Below are positions 1 to 9,865 of a stretch of DNA of 64,000 bases, piece after piece (the first letter of the stretch is position 1; every line of letters starts with the position of its first letter). Position numbers and translations under genes: made by a program. The stretch is from contig NZ_LBIC01000012.1 in the NCBI RefSeq assembly GCF_001005725.1, positions 124,001 to 188,000 of the forward strand. Reading direction: 5' to 3'. The notes under the pieces were generated by a model, which worked only from the letters and a program-made list of their open reading frames with translations, did no database searches and was not told the origin of the DNA. This DNA is from Sphingobium chungbukense (GTDB lineage: Bacteria > Pseudomonadota > Alphaproteobacteria > Sphingomonadales > Sphingomonadaceae).

Positions 1-2243
1 TCGCCCTGTTCGCGTCCCAATATCGGCCCCACGCCCAGCCGCGACTTGCCGACATAGCGCGCCGATCCGCTGAGGTGGAACCGCATATCGCCACCCACCG
101 GCGCCCGATAGTCGAAGCCGATCCGCCCGCCCCAATTGGCGACGTTGGGCAGGGCGAGCATCTGCCCCTCATAGGAGAGCATCCGCACGAACTGGGTCGG
201 ACGGCTGAGGCGGCTGTCGTTGAAGATGATGCTGCCGTCCAGTGTCAGACGCGGCACAGGGCGGACGGCGACCCGTCCCTCCACCGTATAGATGCGCCCG
301 TCGCCGATATTGGCGGTGGTCGGGATGCCGATACGGTCGGTGACGTCGGCCTGGATGTCCCTCCATCGCGTATAGGCGACATTGCCGGTCAGCGCGACCG
401 GATCGACGCCGGGCACGCCCTTGCGGAAACCCAGTTCCAGCGTCGAGGCGCGGTCGTTGCGGAAGCGCTGGATATGCTGGTCGTCCACCGCAAGCCCGCC
501 GGGGCGGAATCCCTGCTGGAAACGGGCATAGAGCGTCATGCCCGGCAGGGCGTCGGTGAGGAGCGAGAGGGACGGGAGGAAGATCGTCTCGTTCCGGTTC
601 GCCTGCGCCTCTGCCCTGGCGATGGCGGCGACGGACAGGAAGGCGATCGGATCGAGCGCCTCGCCGCTCAGGCGGCTGTTGGTCAGCCGTCCGCCGATCG
701 TGGCGATCAGGCCCGTGACGGGTTCGAAGGAGGCTTCGCCAAACAGCGTCGCCTCACGGATGCGGTTGTGAACGCCGGTCGAGGATGCAGGCAAGCCGCG
801 CCCGTACATCGGCACGCCGGGAATGACCTGTGTCTCGATGGGTGGCGTGCCATAGGAGGTCAGCGACCGCCGGATATCCGACGTGCTTTCCAGATAGGAG
901 GCGCCCAATATCCAGCCCAGGCCATTGTCCAGGTCGCGGACGATGCGGTTTTCGGTGGAGAAGATGTCGATCTTGTTCCTTTGCCGGAACAGCGCCGCCG
1001 GGCCGCCGGGCGGCGTGGCATCGTAGCTTTCCGACAGGATATTGCGTACAAAGCCGGTCGAGGACACGAAACGCAGATCGTCCCATTGTCGCTCGATCCG
1101 CAGGTTGGCGAGCGCATAGTCGGACGAATAGGGCTGGGCCACCGCGGAGGCGCGTTTCAGATCCCCGATCAGCTTGGCGGCATATTGGGCATCGTCGCCC
1201 TTGATCCGCTGGTAGACGCCGGTGAGGTCGATGGTCCAATTCTCGTCCGGCGCGAAACGCAATGCTGCCCGGCCGCCATAGGTGCGGGTGCGGTTGACGT
1301 CATTCCTGTGGCGCAGGACATCGTCGATATAGCCACCATCCTGCACGCCATAACCGACGACGCGCAGTGCGATCTTTTCCGATATGATGGGGAGGTTGAT
1401 CGTCGCGGCCAGATCGCCGCTCGGATCGCCGTGCTGCGTCGCGCCCAATCCCGCGGAAATCTGTCCCCCCGCACGCCCCAGATTGGGTGCATTGGGGATC
1501 ATGCGCACGATCCCGCCCAGCGAACCGGCGCCATAGAGCGTGCCCTGCGGCCCCTCCAGCACCTCGATGCCCTGCATGTCGTAGAGCTTCAGGTCCGGAT
1601 CCGGTGCGGCATAGTTGAGGCGCATGTCGCCCAGATACTGGCCGGTCGTCGCCTGCGTCGGCCCCGCGACCCCGCTATCGGCGATGGCGCGGATGAACAG
1701 CTTGTTCCGCCCCGCGCCCGCATGGGTGGAACTGAGGCTCGCCACGCGGAAGATCAGGCTGGCAGTCCCGCCCGCCGCCTCCGCGGCTGTGAAGCCGTTG
1801 TCGCCGACCGCATCCACCATCCCGGCATAGCGGGGCAGGGGGGTGTCCCGCTTCGACGCGGTGACGATGATTTCGGCGGGTTCCTGCTCGATCTCCGACG
1901 TGGGCACGGCGACGGCGATGCGCCGCTGTTCATGCACCGCATGCGCCCGGACGATCCGATAGGTGTTGCCGTCGATCCGCCGGATGGCGGCGCCGCTGCC
2001 CCTGAGCAAGCGCTTGAGCGCGCCCTCCACCGACAGGCGGCCATGAACGGCGGGGGTGGCGATTCCGGCCAGCGACTGGTCCGACATGCCGATGCTGGCG
2101 CCGGTCTGGCGGCCGAGCGCGATCGCCGCCTCGCCCAGCCGTCCGGGGGCGATGCTGATATTCTGTCTTTCCGCCGCCCGCACGGGCGAAGCGGCCACTA
2201 TGGCGAGGGCGGTGACGAAAAGGACGTCAGCGTGGCGGGCCAT
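1..2243 (-). CDS. TonB-dependent receptor with N-terminal STN signalling domain (C-terminus cut off by window edge)
   Basis: Outer-membrane, TonB-energised receptor of the FecA type. The reading frame opens with ATG at 2243 (MARHADVLFVTALAIVAASP, a Sec signal peptide). An STN domain follows at about residues 25-75 (ISIAPGRLGEAAIALGRQTG), then a TonB box and plug with VEGALKRLLRGSG and later QGIEVLEGPQGTLYGAGSLG. The barrel continues past base 1, so the 3' end is missing. An STN domain means the receptor can signal through the periplasm to the FecR protein encoded next to it. The start overlaps the end of the FecR gene by 17 bp, so the two are translationally linked. The ligand is unknown; related systems take up ferric siderophores or glycans. 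Confident as to family, not substrate. Confidence 0.9.
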   Translation of the reverse strand, partial: MARHADVLFVTALAIVAASPVRAAERQNISIAPGRLGEAAIALGRQTGASIGMSDQSLAGIATPAVHGRLSVEGALKRLLRGSGAAIRRIDGNTYRIVRAHAVHEQRRIAVAVPTSEIEQEPAEIIVTASKRDTPLPRYAGMVDAVGDNGFTAAEAAGGTASLIFRVASLSSTHAGAGRNKLFIRAIADSGVAGPTQATTGQYLGDMRLNYAAPDPDLKLYDMQGIEVLEGPQGTLYGAGSLGGIVRMIPNAPNLGRAGGQISAGLGATQHGDPSGDLAATINLPIISEKIALRVVGYGVQDGGYIDDVLRHRNDVNRTRTYGGRAALRFAPDENWTIDLTGVYQRIKGDDAQYAAKLIGDLKRASAVAQPYSSDYALANLRIERQWDDLRFVSSTGFVRNILSESYDATPPGGPAALFRQRNKIDIFSTENRIVRDLDNGLGWILGASYLESTSDIRRSLTSYGTPPIETQVIPGVPMYGRGLPASSTGVHNRIREATLFGEASFEPVTGLIATIGGRLTNSRLSGEALDPIAFLSVAAIARAEAQANRNETIFLPSLSLLTDALPGMTLYARFQQGFRPGGLAVDDQHIQRFRNDRASTLELGFRKGVPGVDPVALTGNVAYTRWRDIQADVTDRIGIPTTANIGDGRIYTVEGRVAVRPVPRLTLDGSIIFNDSRLSRPTQFVRMLSYEGQMLALPNVANWGGRIGFDYRAPVGGDMRFHLSGSARYVGKSRLGVGPILGREQG

Positions 2244-3186
2244 CCCCCTCCTTCAACAGCCAGACATCTCCCTGCCGGACGGCGCGCAGCCCCATCAGTG
2301 GCGCGGCCTGGCCAAAGAAACGCACGGGATCGCGGTCCAGGCGGATCGTGCCGGTAAAGCGCATCGCGCCCGCGCCCGGCGTGGCGTCCAGCTTGACCCC
2401 CAGCGACCGGGCGATATCGCCGCTGATCTGCGCGACCGGGGCATTGGCGTAGGTCAGGCGGCCCTGTCGCCAGCTTGCGACGCTATCGGGCGCGATGTCC
2501 ATGACGCGCAGGCCGCTTTCGTCGTGGGTCAGGGCGCGGCCCGCAGGCAGGGCGATCGCCTCCGCCTTCGGATTGTAGATCACCTCGCCTTCGGACACGC
2601 CGATCCGCGTCATGCTGCCGCTATGCACGATGTTGAAGACGGTGCCCGCATCCTCGAACACCGCCTCGCCCACGGTCACGCGGAACGGATTGGCGGTGTC
2701 ATGACGGACGGTGAAGGCCGCCTCGCCGCCGTCGAGCGCCGCAAAGCGCGCGTCACGGCGGTCGAAGCGCATGGTCGTGCCGCCATTCAATTCGACGCGT
2801 GTGCCATCATCCAGCGCGACGGTACGGGTTTCGCCGGGACGGGTCGTGACGGTGTAGATGTCCGGCCGGTTCATGAGGTGCAACGAAACCACCCCGGCCA
2901 AAGCCGCCGCGACCGCGCCGCCCGCCATCGCGAATTTGGGCCAGCGCATCGGCTTCCAACCGCGCGGCCCGGCATCATTGGCAGGCACGGCGATGGAGAC
3001 GGGCTCGGCCGGGACGATCTCCGCCAGATCGGCGTCGGCCGCCATCAGGGCGTCGTAAACGGCCGCATGCGCCGGATCAGCCTCCAGCCATCCGGTGAAG
3101 GCTTCCCAATCGGCAAATTCAGGATCGCGCGTGCGGATGACCCATCCGAGCGCCTCCTCATTCATCATGGCTACAGCCCTGTTCAT
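2227..3186 (-). CDS. FecR-family anti-sigma factor
   Basis: A 319-residue inner-membrane anti-sigma protein. The N-terminal cytoplasmic part (about 1-95) has the FecR N-domain pattern FADWEAFTGWLEADPAHAAVYD. A single hydrophobic segment follows at about 90-110 (FAMAGGAVAAALAGVVSLHL), then the periplasmic FecR domain with TRPGETRTVALDDGTRVELN and GEAVFEDAGTVFNI. It should hold the sigma factor encoded 37 bp upstream and release it when the STN receptor encoded just downstream is occupied. The order sigma, anti-sigma, receptor is the classic cell-surface signalling arrangement. The exact start is uncertain by a few residues because a second ATG lies seven codons in. Confidence 0.9.
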   Translation of the reverse strand: MNRAVAMMNEEALGWVIRTRDPEFADWEAFTGWLEADPAHAAVYDALMAADADLAEIVPAEPVSIAVPANDAGPRGWKPMRWPKFAMAGGAVAAALAGVVSLHLMNRPDIYTVTTRPGETRTVALDDGTRVELNGGTTMRFDRRDARFAALDGGEAAFTVRHDTANPFRVTVGEAVFEDAGTVFNIVHSGSMTRIGVSEGEVIYNPKAEAIALPAGRALTHDESGLRVMDIAPDSVASWRQGRLTYANAPVAQISGDIARSLGVKLDATPGAGAMRFTGTIRLDRDPVRFFGQAAPLMGLRAVRQGDVWLLKEGDGPPR

Positions 3187-3223
3187 GTCAGCCCCTCATC
3201 TGAGCCAGACGCCGCCGCCCGTC

Positions 3224-3736
3224 TCATTCCGTATCCATTTTCTGCTTGAGGGCGATCATGGCACGATAGGCCTTTTGCAGATCCTTCTCCACCGTGGTCA
3301 GGCTGACGCCCAGTTCCTCCGCGATCAACCTCTGGCCCACCCCCTCCAGGCGGAAGCGGCGGAAGACCAGTTCGACGCGCGGCCCCAGCGATTGCAGGAC
3401 GGCGCGGGCCTCATCCAGCTTCTCGGCCAGGATCAGCCGCTCGTCTATCGCGATGTCTTCTGACGGATCGGCCATCACGCCGCCCGCACCTTCCGCCCAA
3501 TCCTGTTCCCGCCGCCCGCGCCGGGTGGCGGAACGATAGCGGTCCAGCATCAGATTGTTCGCCATGCGATAGAGATAGGGCAGCGGGTCGGCGATCGGGC
3601 CGAGATCCTTCTCCTCCAGCTTCATCCACATGTCCTGCAACAGGTCCTCGGACTCGTCGCCCGCGCCGCGTGCGCGCAGGAAACGCAGCAGGGCGGGGCG
3701 GTTGTTCAGGAAGATGGCGGAGAGGCCGGTAGCCAT
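3224..3736 (-). CDS. FecI-type ECF sigma factor
   Basis: A 170-residue extracytoplasmic-function sigma factor with region 2 at about 20-75 (DLLQDMWMKLEEKDLGPIAD then PYLYRMANNLMLDRYRSATR) and region 4 at about 110-160 (QRLIAEELGVSLTTVEKDLQ, the helix-turn-helix). It would direct RNA polymerase to the receptor promoter when freed from the FecR protein encoded immediately downstream. No promoter of its own was identified in the 144 bp separating it from the divergent serine hydrolase gene. Confidence 0.92.
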   Translation of the reverse strand: MATGLSAIFLNNRPALLRFLRARGAGDESEDLLQDMWMKLEEKDLGPIADPLPYLYRMANNLMLDRYRSATRRGRREQDWAEGAGGVMADPSEDIAIDERLILAEKLDEARAVLQSLGPRVELVFRRFRLEGVGQRLIAEELGVSLTTVEKDLQKAYRAMIALKQKMDTE

Positions 3737-3880
3737 GAAGAACGTGCGTCCAATGGGATCAGGCGGTTGCCATAAAGGGCCGATGGAGGTGTTGCAACGG
3801 GCAAGCAGCGGAAGGAGCGTGGCATTTACAGGACGCCCATGCCTGTTCTAGGGCCGGAGGGCAGGCCGGCAGGAGGATCG

Positions 3881-5092
3881 ATGCAGCTTATAGGGCAGGT
3901 GGACGCAGCGGCGGCGCGGACAGCAGGCATGGATGCCGGGAAATTGCAGGCGTTGGCCGATTTCGTTCACGAAACCTATGTCGCGCCCGGCAAGCTGCCG
4001 CATATGCAGTTGCTGGTGTCGCGTGATGAGCAGCCGCTCCTTGCGGTTCGCAGCGGCTTGGCCCGGGCGACGGGTGAACCGCTGGCGGGGGACGCGCTCT
4101 ATCGCATCGCCTCCATGACCAAGCCCGTGACCTCGGTGGCGTTCATGATGCTGGTCGAACAGGGGCTGGTTGCGCTGGACGATCCGGTGGCGAAGGCGCT
4201 GCCGGAATTCGCCGGCCTGGCTGTCGGCGCGGACGGCAAGGGACGGATGCAGCGGCCGATGCTGATGATCGACCTGCTGCGGCACACGTCCGGCCTCACT
4301 TATGGTTTGCAGCGGCAGACCGCGATCGACGCGCGTTACCGGGATCTTGGCCTCGACGAATTCCAGCAAAAGCGCAGTCCCGATGAGTTCATTGCCGCAC
4401 TCGCCTCGCTGCCGCTCGAATTTTCGCCGGGAGAGCGGTGGAATTATTCGGTGTCGACCGACGTGCTGGGCGTGGTGGTGGAGCGCCTGAGCGGCCTCGA
4501 TCTGGAGCGCTTTTTCCGGGAACATATCTTCGATCCGCTGGGCATGGCCGACAGTTTCTTCGAACTGCCGGAGGATCGTGTCGAGCGGATGACCGACGCC
4601 TGGCAACTCGGCCCGGATCGCACGTTTTCGCTTTACGAGCGGGGCGCACGCAGCGGCTGGCGCAGGCCATTGACACTGCGTTCCGGCGGCGGCGGACTGG
4701 TGTCCTGCATGGCGGATTATCACCGCTTCGCCCGGATGCTCCTGCGTGGCGGGGAACTGGACGGCGTACGGTTGCTGAAGGCGGAGACAGTGGCGGCGAT
4801 GCACGCCAACCACCTGCCGGGGGGCAAGGACCTTTCCAGCCTGTCCTCCTCCATGTTCAGCGAGGCGGACTATGCCGGGGTCGGCTTCGGGCTCGGCTTT
4901 GCGACGGACCTCAGGACGCAGGAATATTATTGGGGCGGGGTGTTCTCCACCTTCTTCTTCATCGACCCGGTGGAGCGGTTGATCGGCATCTTCATGACCC
5001 AGCATTTCCCGTCGAGCATCTATCCGGTGCGGGGGGAATTGCGGCGCGGCATTCGCGATGCGATCGTCGACGCGCGGGGAAATCCCGATTAA
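3881..5092 (+). CDS. Beta-lactamase-fold serine hydrolase (family VIII esterase-like)
   Basis: A 403-residue hydrolase of the class C beta-lactamase / EstB esterase fold. The nucleophile motif S-M-T-K is at residues 78-81 and the second motif Y-S-V lies in ERWNYSVSTD at about 187, the form found in family VIII carboxylesterases. The start chosen is ATG 3881, preceded by AGGAGG at 3871-3876; an in-frame ATG at 3839 has no ribosome site. No clear signal peptide is seen, so it is probably cytoplasmic. It precedes the glycogen operon by 88 bp, but nothing links it to glycogen. The substrate could be an ester or a beta-lactam. Confidence 0.88.
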   Translation: MQLIGQVDAAAARTAGMDAGKLQALADFVHETYVAPGKLPHMQLLVSRDEQPLLAVRSGLARATGEPLAGDALYRIASMTKPVTSVAFMMLVEQGLVALDDPVAKALPEFAGLAVGADGKGRMQRPMLMIDLLRHTSGLTYGLQRQTAIDARYRDLGLDEFQQKRSPDEFIAALASLPLEFSPGERWNYSVSTDVLGVVVERLSGLDLERFFREHIFDPLGMADSFFELPEDRVERMTDAWQLGPDRTFSLYERGARSGWRRPLTLRSGGGGLVSCMADYHRFARMLLRGGELDGVRLLKAETVAAMHANHLPGGKDLSSLSSSMFSEADYAGVGFGLGFATDLRTQEYYWGGVFSTFFFIDPVERLIGIFMTQHFPSSIYPVRGELRRGIRDAIVDARGNPD

Positions 5093-5180
5093 ATTTGTTG
5101 CGCTGCAAAATTTGCTGTTGGCGAGGGACAGGGGGCATGCAATCATCCCTGCCGAACGCACGGCAAAAGGGGCACGCGCC

Positions 5181-7649
5181 ATGAACCTCAAAGGCCAACC
5201 CACTCTTCCCAAGCCCGCTCCCCGGCAGGTCGATCCGCAGGTCCTTGCCCATGAGATCGTCGAGCGGCTGACCTATCGCATCGGCAAGAATGCGGAGGCG
5301 GCAAAGCCCCATGACTGGCTGCACGCCGTCATCCTCGCCATTCGCGACCGGGTGATCGATGCGTGGATCAACTCCACCCAGAAAACCTATGAGGAACAGG
5401 GGCGCAGGGTCTATTATCTGAGCCTGGAATTCCTGATCGGCCGCCTGATGCGCGATGCGGCGTCCAACATGGAAATGCTGGACGACATGCAGGCGGCGCT
5501 GAGTTCGCTGGGTGTCGATATCGACATCATCGCCGCGCTGGAACCGGATGCGGCGCTGGGCAATGGCGGCCTGGGGCGGCTGGCGGCCTGTTTCATGGAG
5601 AGCATGGCGACGGTCGACGTGCCCGCCTATGGCTATGGCATCCGTTATGTGAACGGCATGTTCCGGCAGGAGATTTCGGACGGTTGGCAGGTGGAACTGC
5701 CCGAAACCTGGCTGACCCACGGCAACCCCTGGGAATTCGAGCGGCGCGAGGCGAGCTATGAGATCGGTTTCGGTGGCCGCGTCGATCCGTCGGAAAGCGC
5801 GGATGCCGGGCCGCACCAGATGCGCTGGCGGCCCGCCGAGCGGGTGATTGCGACGCCCTATGACACGCCGATCGCGGGCTGGCGGGGCAAGCGGGTCAAC
5901 ACGCTGCGCCTCTGGGAAGCGCAGCCGATCGACCCGATCCTGCTCGATCGCTTCAATGCGGGCGACCATCTGGGCGCGCTGACCGAGAGCAACCGGGCCG
6001 AGGCGCTGACGCGGGTGCTTTATCCCGCCGACAGTTCGCCTGCGGGACAGGAATTGCGGCTGCGGCAGGAATATTTCTTCTCCTCGGCTTCCTTGCAGGA
6101 CATCGTCCGGCGCCACATTCAATATTTCGGCGATATCCGCACCCTGCCCGACAAGGCGGCGATCCAGCTCAACGATACCCATCCCGCCGTCGCGGTGGCG
6201 GAGTTGATGCGGATATTGCTCGATCATCATGGCCTGGATTTCGACGAAGCCTGGGACATGACCCGGCGGACGTTCAGCTACACCAACCACACGCTGCTGC
6301 CCGAAGCGCTGGAAAGCTGGCCGGTTCCGCTGTTCGAGCGCATGCTGCCCCGGCACATGCAGATCGTCTATGCGGTGAACAGCCGGTTGCTGGGCGAGGC
6401 GCGGCGGTCGGGCCAGTTCGACGACCGGTCGATCGGCACGATTTCCCTGATCGACGAAGGCGGCGAGCGGCGCGTGCGCATGGGCAATCTGGCCTTTGCC
6501 GGGTCGCACAGCGTCAACGGCGTGTCGGCGCTGCATACCGAACTCATGAAGGAGACGGTGTTCGCGGATTTCCACCGGCTCTATCCGGCGCGGATCAACA
6601 ACAAGACCAATGGCGTCACCTTCCGCCGCTGGCTGATGCAGTGCAATCATGGCCTGTTCGAACTGATCCGCGAGGCGATCGGCGACCGTTTCATGGACGA
6701 TCCGGAGGCTTTGCGCGACCTCGATCGCTTCGCCGACGACAGCGCCTTCCAGGAGAAATTCCTGGCGGTGAAGCGCGGCAACAAGGTCGCCCTGGCCGAC
6801 CTGCTGCGCCAGCGGGTGAATGCGCGGATCGATCCTGCGGCGCTGTTCGACATCCAGATCAAGCGCATCCATGAATATAAGCGGCAATTGCTCAACATCA
6901 TCGAGGCGGTGTCGCTCTACGACCAGATCCGCTCGCATCCGGAAAAGGACTGGGTGCCCCGCGTCAAGCTGTTCGGCGGCAAGGCGGCGCCCAGCTATCA
7001 CAATGCCAAGTTGATCATCAAACTGGCGGGTGATGTGGCGCGGGCGGTCAATCATGACCCGGCGGTGCAGGGCCTGCTCAAGGTGCAGTTCGTGCCCAAT
7101 TATAATGTGTCGCTGGCCGAGGTCATGATCCCGGCGGCGGACCTGTCGGAGCAGATTTCGACGGCCGGCATGGAGGCGTCGGGGACCGGCAACATGAAGT
7201 TCGCGGTCAACGGCGCGCTCACCATCGGTACGCTCGATGGCGCCAATGTCGAGATGCGCGACCATGTGGGCGAGGAGAATATCGTGATCTTCGGCCTGAC
7301 CGCCGCCCAGGTGAACGAGCGGCGCGCGCAGGGATATCATCCGCGCGATGTCATCGCTCAGAGCCGGGAACTGGGACAGGCGCTGGACGCTATTGCCAGC
7401 GGGGTCTTCTCGCCGGACGATCCGGGGCGTTACCGGGATTTGGTGCAGGGTATCTATGATCATGACTGGTTCATGGTGGCGGCCGATTTCGACAGCTATT
7501 CCTCCGCTCAGCGGCGGGTGGATGCGATGTGGCGCGATCAGGCGCTATGGGCGAAAATGGCGATCCACAATGTCGCGCGCATGGGATGGTTCTCGTCCGA
7601 CCGCACGATCAGGGAATATGCGGCGGACATCTGGAAGCTGTCGGTTTGA
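5181..7649 (+). CDS. glgP: Glycogen/starch/alpha-glucan phosphorylase
   Basis: Phosphorolyses terminal alpha-1,4 bonds of glycogen to glucose-1-phosphate using pyridoxal phosphate. At 822 residues it has normal family length. Visible landmarks are YYLSLEFLIGRLMRDAASNM near the N-terminus, the LGNGGLGRLAACFMES glycine loop, QLNDTHPAVAVAELMRILLD, and the PLP lysine in EASGTGNMKFAVNGALTIGT near the C-terminus. ATG 5181 is preferred because it aligns with the family start; an in-frame upstream ATG at 5058 lies inside the preceding gene. It is the first gene of the glg operon, 18 bp before glgB. Confidence 0.97.
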   Translation: MNLKGQPTLPKPAPRQVDPQVLAHEIVERLTYRIGKNAEAAKPHDWLHAVILAIRDRVIDAWINSTQKTYEEQGRRVYYLSLEFLIGRLMRDAASNMEMLDDMQAALSSLGVDIDIIAALEPDAALGNGGLGRLAACFMESMATVDVPAYGYGIRYVNGMFRQEISDGWQVELPETWLTHGNPWEFERREASYEIGFGGRVDPSESADAGPHQMRWRPAERVIATPYDTPIAGWRGKRVNTLRLWEAQPIDPILLDRFNAGDHLGALTESNRAEALTRVLYPADSSPAGQELRLRQEYFFSSASLQDIVRRHIQYFGDIRTLPDKAAIQLNDTHPAVAVAELMRILLDHHGLDFDEAWDMTRRTFSYTNHTLLPEALESWPVPLFERMLPRHMQIVYAVNSRLLGEARRSGQFDDRSIGTISLIDEGGERRVRMGNLAFAGSHSVNGVSALHTELMKETVFADFHRLYPARINNKTNGVTFRRWLMQCNHGLFELIREAIGDRFMDDPEALRDLDRFADDSAFQEKFLAVKRGNKVALADLLRQRVNARIDPAALFDIQIKRIHEYKRQLLNIIEAVSLYDQIRSHPEKDWVPRVKLFGGKAAPSYHNAKLIIKLAGDVARAVNHDPAVQGLLKVQFVPNYNVSLAEVMIPAADLSEQISTAGMEASGTGNMKFAVNGALTIGTLDGANVEMRDHVGEENIVIFGLTAAQVNERRAQGYHPRDVIAQSRELGQALDAIASGVFSPDDPGRYRDLVQGIYDHDWFMVAADFDSYSSAQRRVDAMWRDQALWAKMAIHNVARMGWFSSDRTIREYAADIWKLSV

Positions 7650-7667
7650 GCGGAGGCCGGAATTAGG

Positions 7668-9845
7668 GTGGCATTGACGCCGGAACAGATCAGCCGGCTG
7701 CTGGAGGGGCGGGAGGATGATCCTTTTGCGACGCTGGGCGTCCACCCGGCGGACGCGTCCGGGGGGAAAGGGGGCTTTACCGCCTGCCTTTTCCTGCCCG
7801 AAGCGGTCAGCGTCACGGCGCACAGGCTGGACGGCAAGGCGGTCGGGACGCTGGCGCAGGTCGATCCCGCCGGGTTGTTCTTCGGCAAGCTGTCGATCCG
7901 CAAGGCGCAGCCGCTGCGCTATCATGCGGCCTATGCCGATGGCGGCGCATATACGCTGATCGATCCCTACAGCTTCGGGCCGGTGCTGGGGCCGATGGAC
8001 GATCATTATTTCGCCGAAGGGTCTCACGCGCGCTTGTTCGACAAGATGGGCGCGCATCCCATCACCCATGAAGGCGTTGAAGGCACGCATTTTGCCGTCT
8101 GGGCACCCAATGCCCGGCGCGTGTCGGTGGTGGGCGACTTCAATCGCTGGGACGGGCGCAGGGGAGCGATGCGGCGGCGGCAGGATGCCGGGATATGGGA
8201 AATCTTCCTGCCCGAAGTCGGCGCGGGCAGCCCCTACAAGTTCGAGATCGTGGGACCGGACGGCGCCGTCCTGCCGTTGAAGGCCGACCCCTTCGCCTTC
8301 CAGTCGGAATTGCGGCCCTCCACGGCCTCCATCGTGGCGGCGAAGCCCGACCATGAGTGGGGCGATCAGCATCACCGCGCTTATTGGGAAAAGGCCGATC
8401 CGCGGCGCGAGCCGATTGCCATCTACGAAGTCCATGCCGGGTCGTGGCAATGCGACGAGGATGGGAGTTTCCTGCACTGGGATGCGCTGGCCAACCGGCT
8501 GATCCCCTATGCGGTCGGCATGGGCTTCACCCATATCGAATTCCTGCCGATCAGCGAATTTCCCTATGACCCGAGCTGGGGATACCAGACCACCGGCCTT
8601 TATGCGCCGACGGCGCGTTTCGGCGATCCGGCGGGGTTCGCGCGCTTCGTCGACGGCGCCCATCGGGCGGGGTTGGGCGTCATCCTCGATTGGGTGCCGG
8701 CGCATTTTCCGACCGATGCCCATGGGCTTGCCCGCTTCGACGGCACGGCGCTTTACGAACATGAAGACCCGCGCAAGGGCTTCCACCCCGACTGGAACAC
8801 GGCGATCTACAATTTCGGCCGGCGCGAGGTGGCGCAATATCTGGTCAACAACGCGCTCTTCTGGGCCGAGCGCTATCATGTCGACGGGCTGCGCGTCGAT
8901 GCCGTCGCCTCGATGCTCTATCTCGATTATTCCCGCAAGGATGGGGAATGGATTCCCAACAAGCATGGCGGACGGGAAAATGTGGAGGCGGTGGAGTTCC
9001 TCCAGCAGATGAACAGGGCGCTCTACGGCACCCATCGCGGCGTCATGACCATTGCCGAAGAGTCAACGAGTTGGCCCAAGGTTTCGCATCCGGTCCATGA
9101 AGGGGGACTGGGTTTCGGCTTCAAATGGAATATGGGCTTCATGCACGACACGCTGCGCTATCTGGCGCGCGATCCGGTGCACCGCGCCCATCATCATGAC
9201 GACATCACCTTCGGCCTGCTCTACGCCTTTACCGAGAATTTCGTGCTGGCATTGAGCCATGACGAGGTGGTGCACGGCAAATCGTCGTTGCTGCACAAGA
9301 TGGCCGGGGACGATTGGCAGAAATTCGCCTGCCTGCGGGCCTATTACGCGATGATGTGGGGCTATCCCGGCAAGAAGCTGCTGTTCATGGGCCAGGAATT
9401 CGCCCAGCGCGAGGAATGGAGCGAGGCGCGGGCGCTGGACTGGCACCTGCTCGATCACAAGCCGCACCGGGGGGTGCAGTTGCTGGTGAGCGATCTCAAC
9501 CGCCTCTACCGTTCCCGTCCGGCGTTGCATGCGCGCGACTGCGAGGCGGAGGGGTTCGAATGGGTGCTGGTCGACGCGGCCGGGGACTCCGTCTTCGCTT
9601 GGGTCCGGCGGGCACCGGGCGCGGCGCCCATCGTCGTCATCAGCCATTTCACGCCGCTGCTGCGCCATGGCTACCGGATGCGCCTTCCCTCGGGCGGACG
9701 CTGGCGGGAGGTCATGAACAGCGACGCATCCGAATATGGCGGCAGCGGCGCGGGGAATATGGGGATCGTCACCGCCGATGAGGAGGGAGGGGCGCATGTC
9801 ACCATTCCGCCCTTCGGCACGCTGATGCTCGAACTGGACTATTAA
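7668..9845 (+). CDS. glgB: 1,4-alpha-glucan branching enzyme
   Basis: Creates alpha-1,6 branches in glycogen. It has 725 residues. An N-terminal CBM48-like region contains HFAVWAPNARRVSVVGDFNR at about 140. The GH13 barrel follows, with EFPYDPSWGYQTTGLYAPTA, the nucleophile region HVDGLRVDAVASMLYLDYSR, the acid region MTIAEESTSWPKV and FVLALSHDEVVHGKSSLLHK. The start is GTG 7668 with GGAGG at 7652-7656; the N-terminal residues match branching-enzyme starts. It lies between glgP and glgC on the same strand with short gaps. Confidence 0.97.
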   Translation: MALTPEQISRLLEGREDDPFATLGVHPADASGGKGGFTACLFLPEAVSVTAHRLDGKAVGTLAQVDPAGLFFGKLSIRKAQPLRYHAAYADGGAYTLIDPYSFGPVLGPMDDHYFAEGSHARLFDKMGAHPITHEGVEGTHFAVWAPNARRVSVVGDFNRWDGRRGAMRRRQDAGIWEIFLPEVGAGSPYKFEIVGPDGAVLPLKADPFAFQSELRPSTASIVAAKPDHEWGDQHHRAYWEKADPRREPIAIYEVHAGSWQCDEDGSFLHWDALANRLIPYAVGMGFTHIEFLPISEFPYDPSWGYQTTGLYAPTARFGDPAGFARFVDGAHRAGLGVILDWVPAHFPTDAHGLARFDGTALYEHEDPRKGFHPDWNTAIYNFGRREVAQYLVNNALFWAERYHVDGLRVDAVASMLYLDYSRKDGEWIPNKHGGRENVEAVEFLQQMNRALYGTHRGVMTIAEESTSWPKVSHPVHEGGLGFGFKWNMGFMHDTLRYLARDPVHRAHHHDDITFGLLYAFTENFVLALSHDEVVHGKSSLLHKMAGDDWQKFACLRAYYAMMWGYPGKKLLFMGQEFAQREEWSEARALDWHLLDHKPHRGVQLLVSDLNRLYRSRPALHARDCEAEGFEWVLVDAAGDSVFAWVRRAPGAAPIVVISHFTPLLRHGYRMRLPSGGRWREVMNSDASEYGGSGAGNMGIVTADEEGGAHVTIPPFGTLMLELDY

Positions 9846-9865
9846 GCCGAAGTTGAAGGAGAGGA

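Noticed and set aside
75..2357. 760-codon open frame on the plus strand opposite the STN receptor
   Set aside because: The minus strand encodes an unmistakable TonB receptor; the plus translation is a composition artefact.
4992..7463. Very long open frame on the minus strand (823 codons) opposite glgP
   Set aside because: It mirrors the codon structure of glgP in G+C-rich DNA, has a low-complexity histidine/arginine/glutamine-rich translation with no domain, and no ribosome site.
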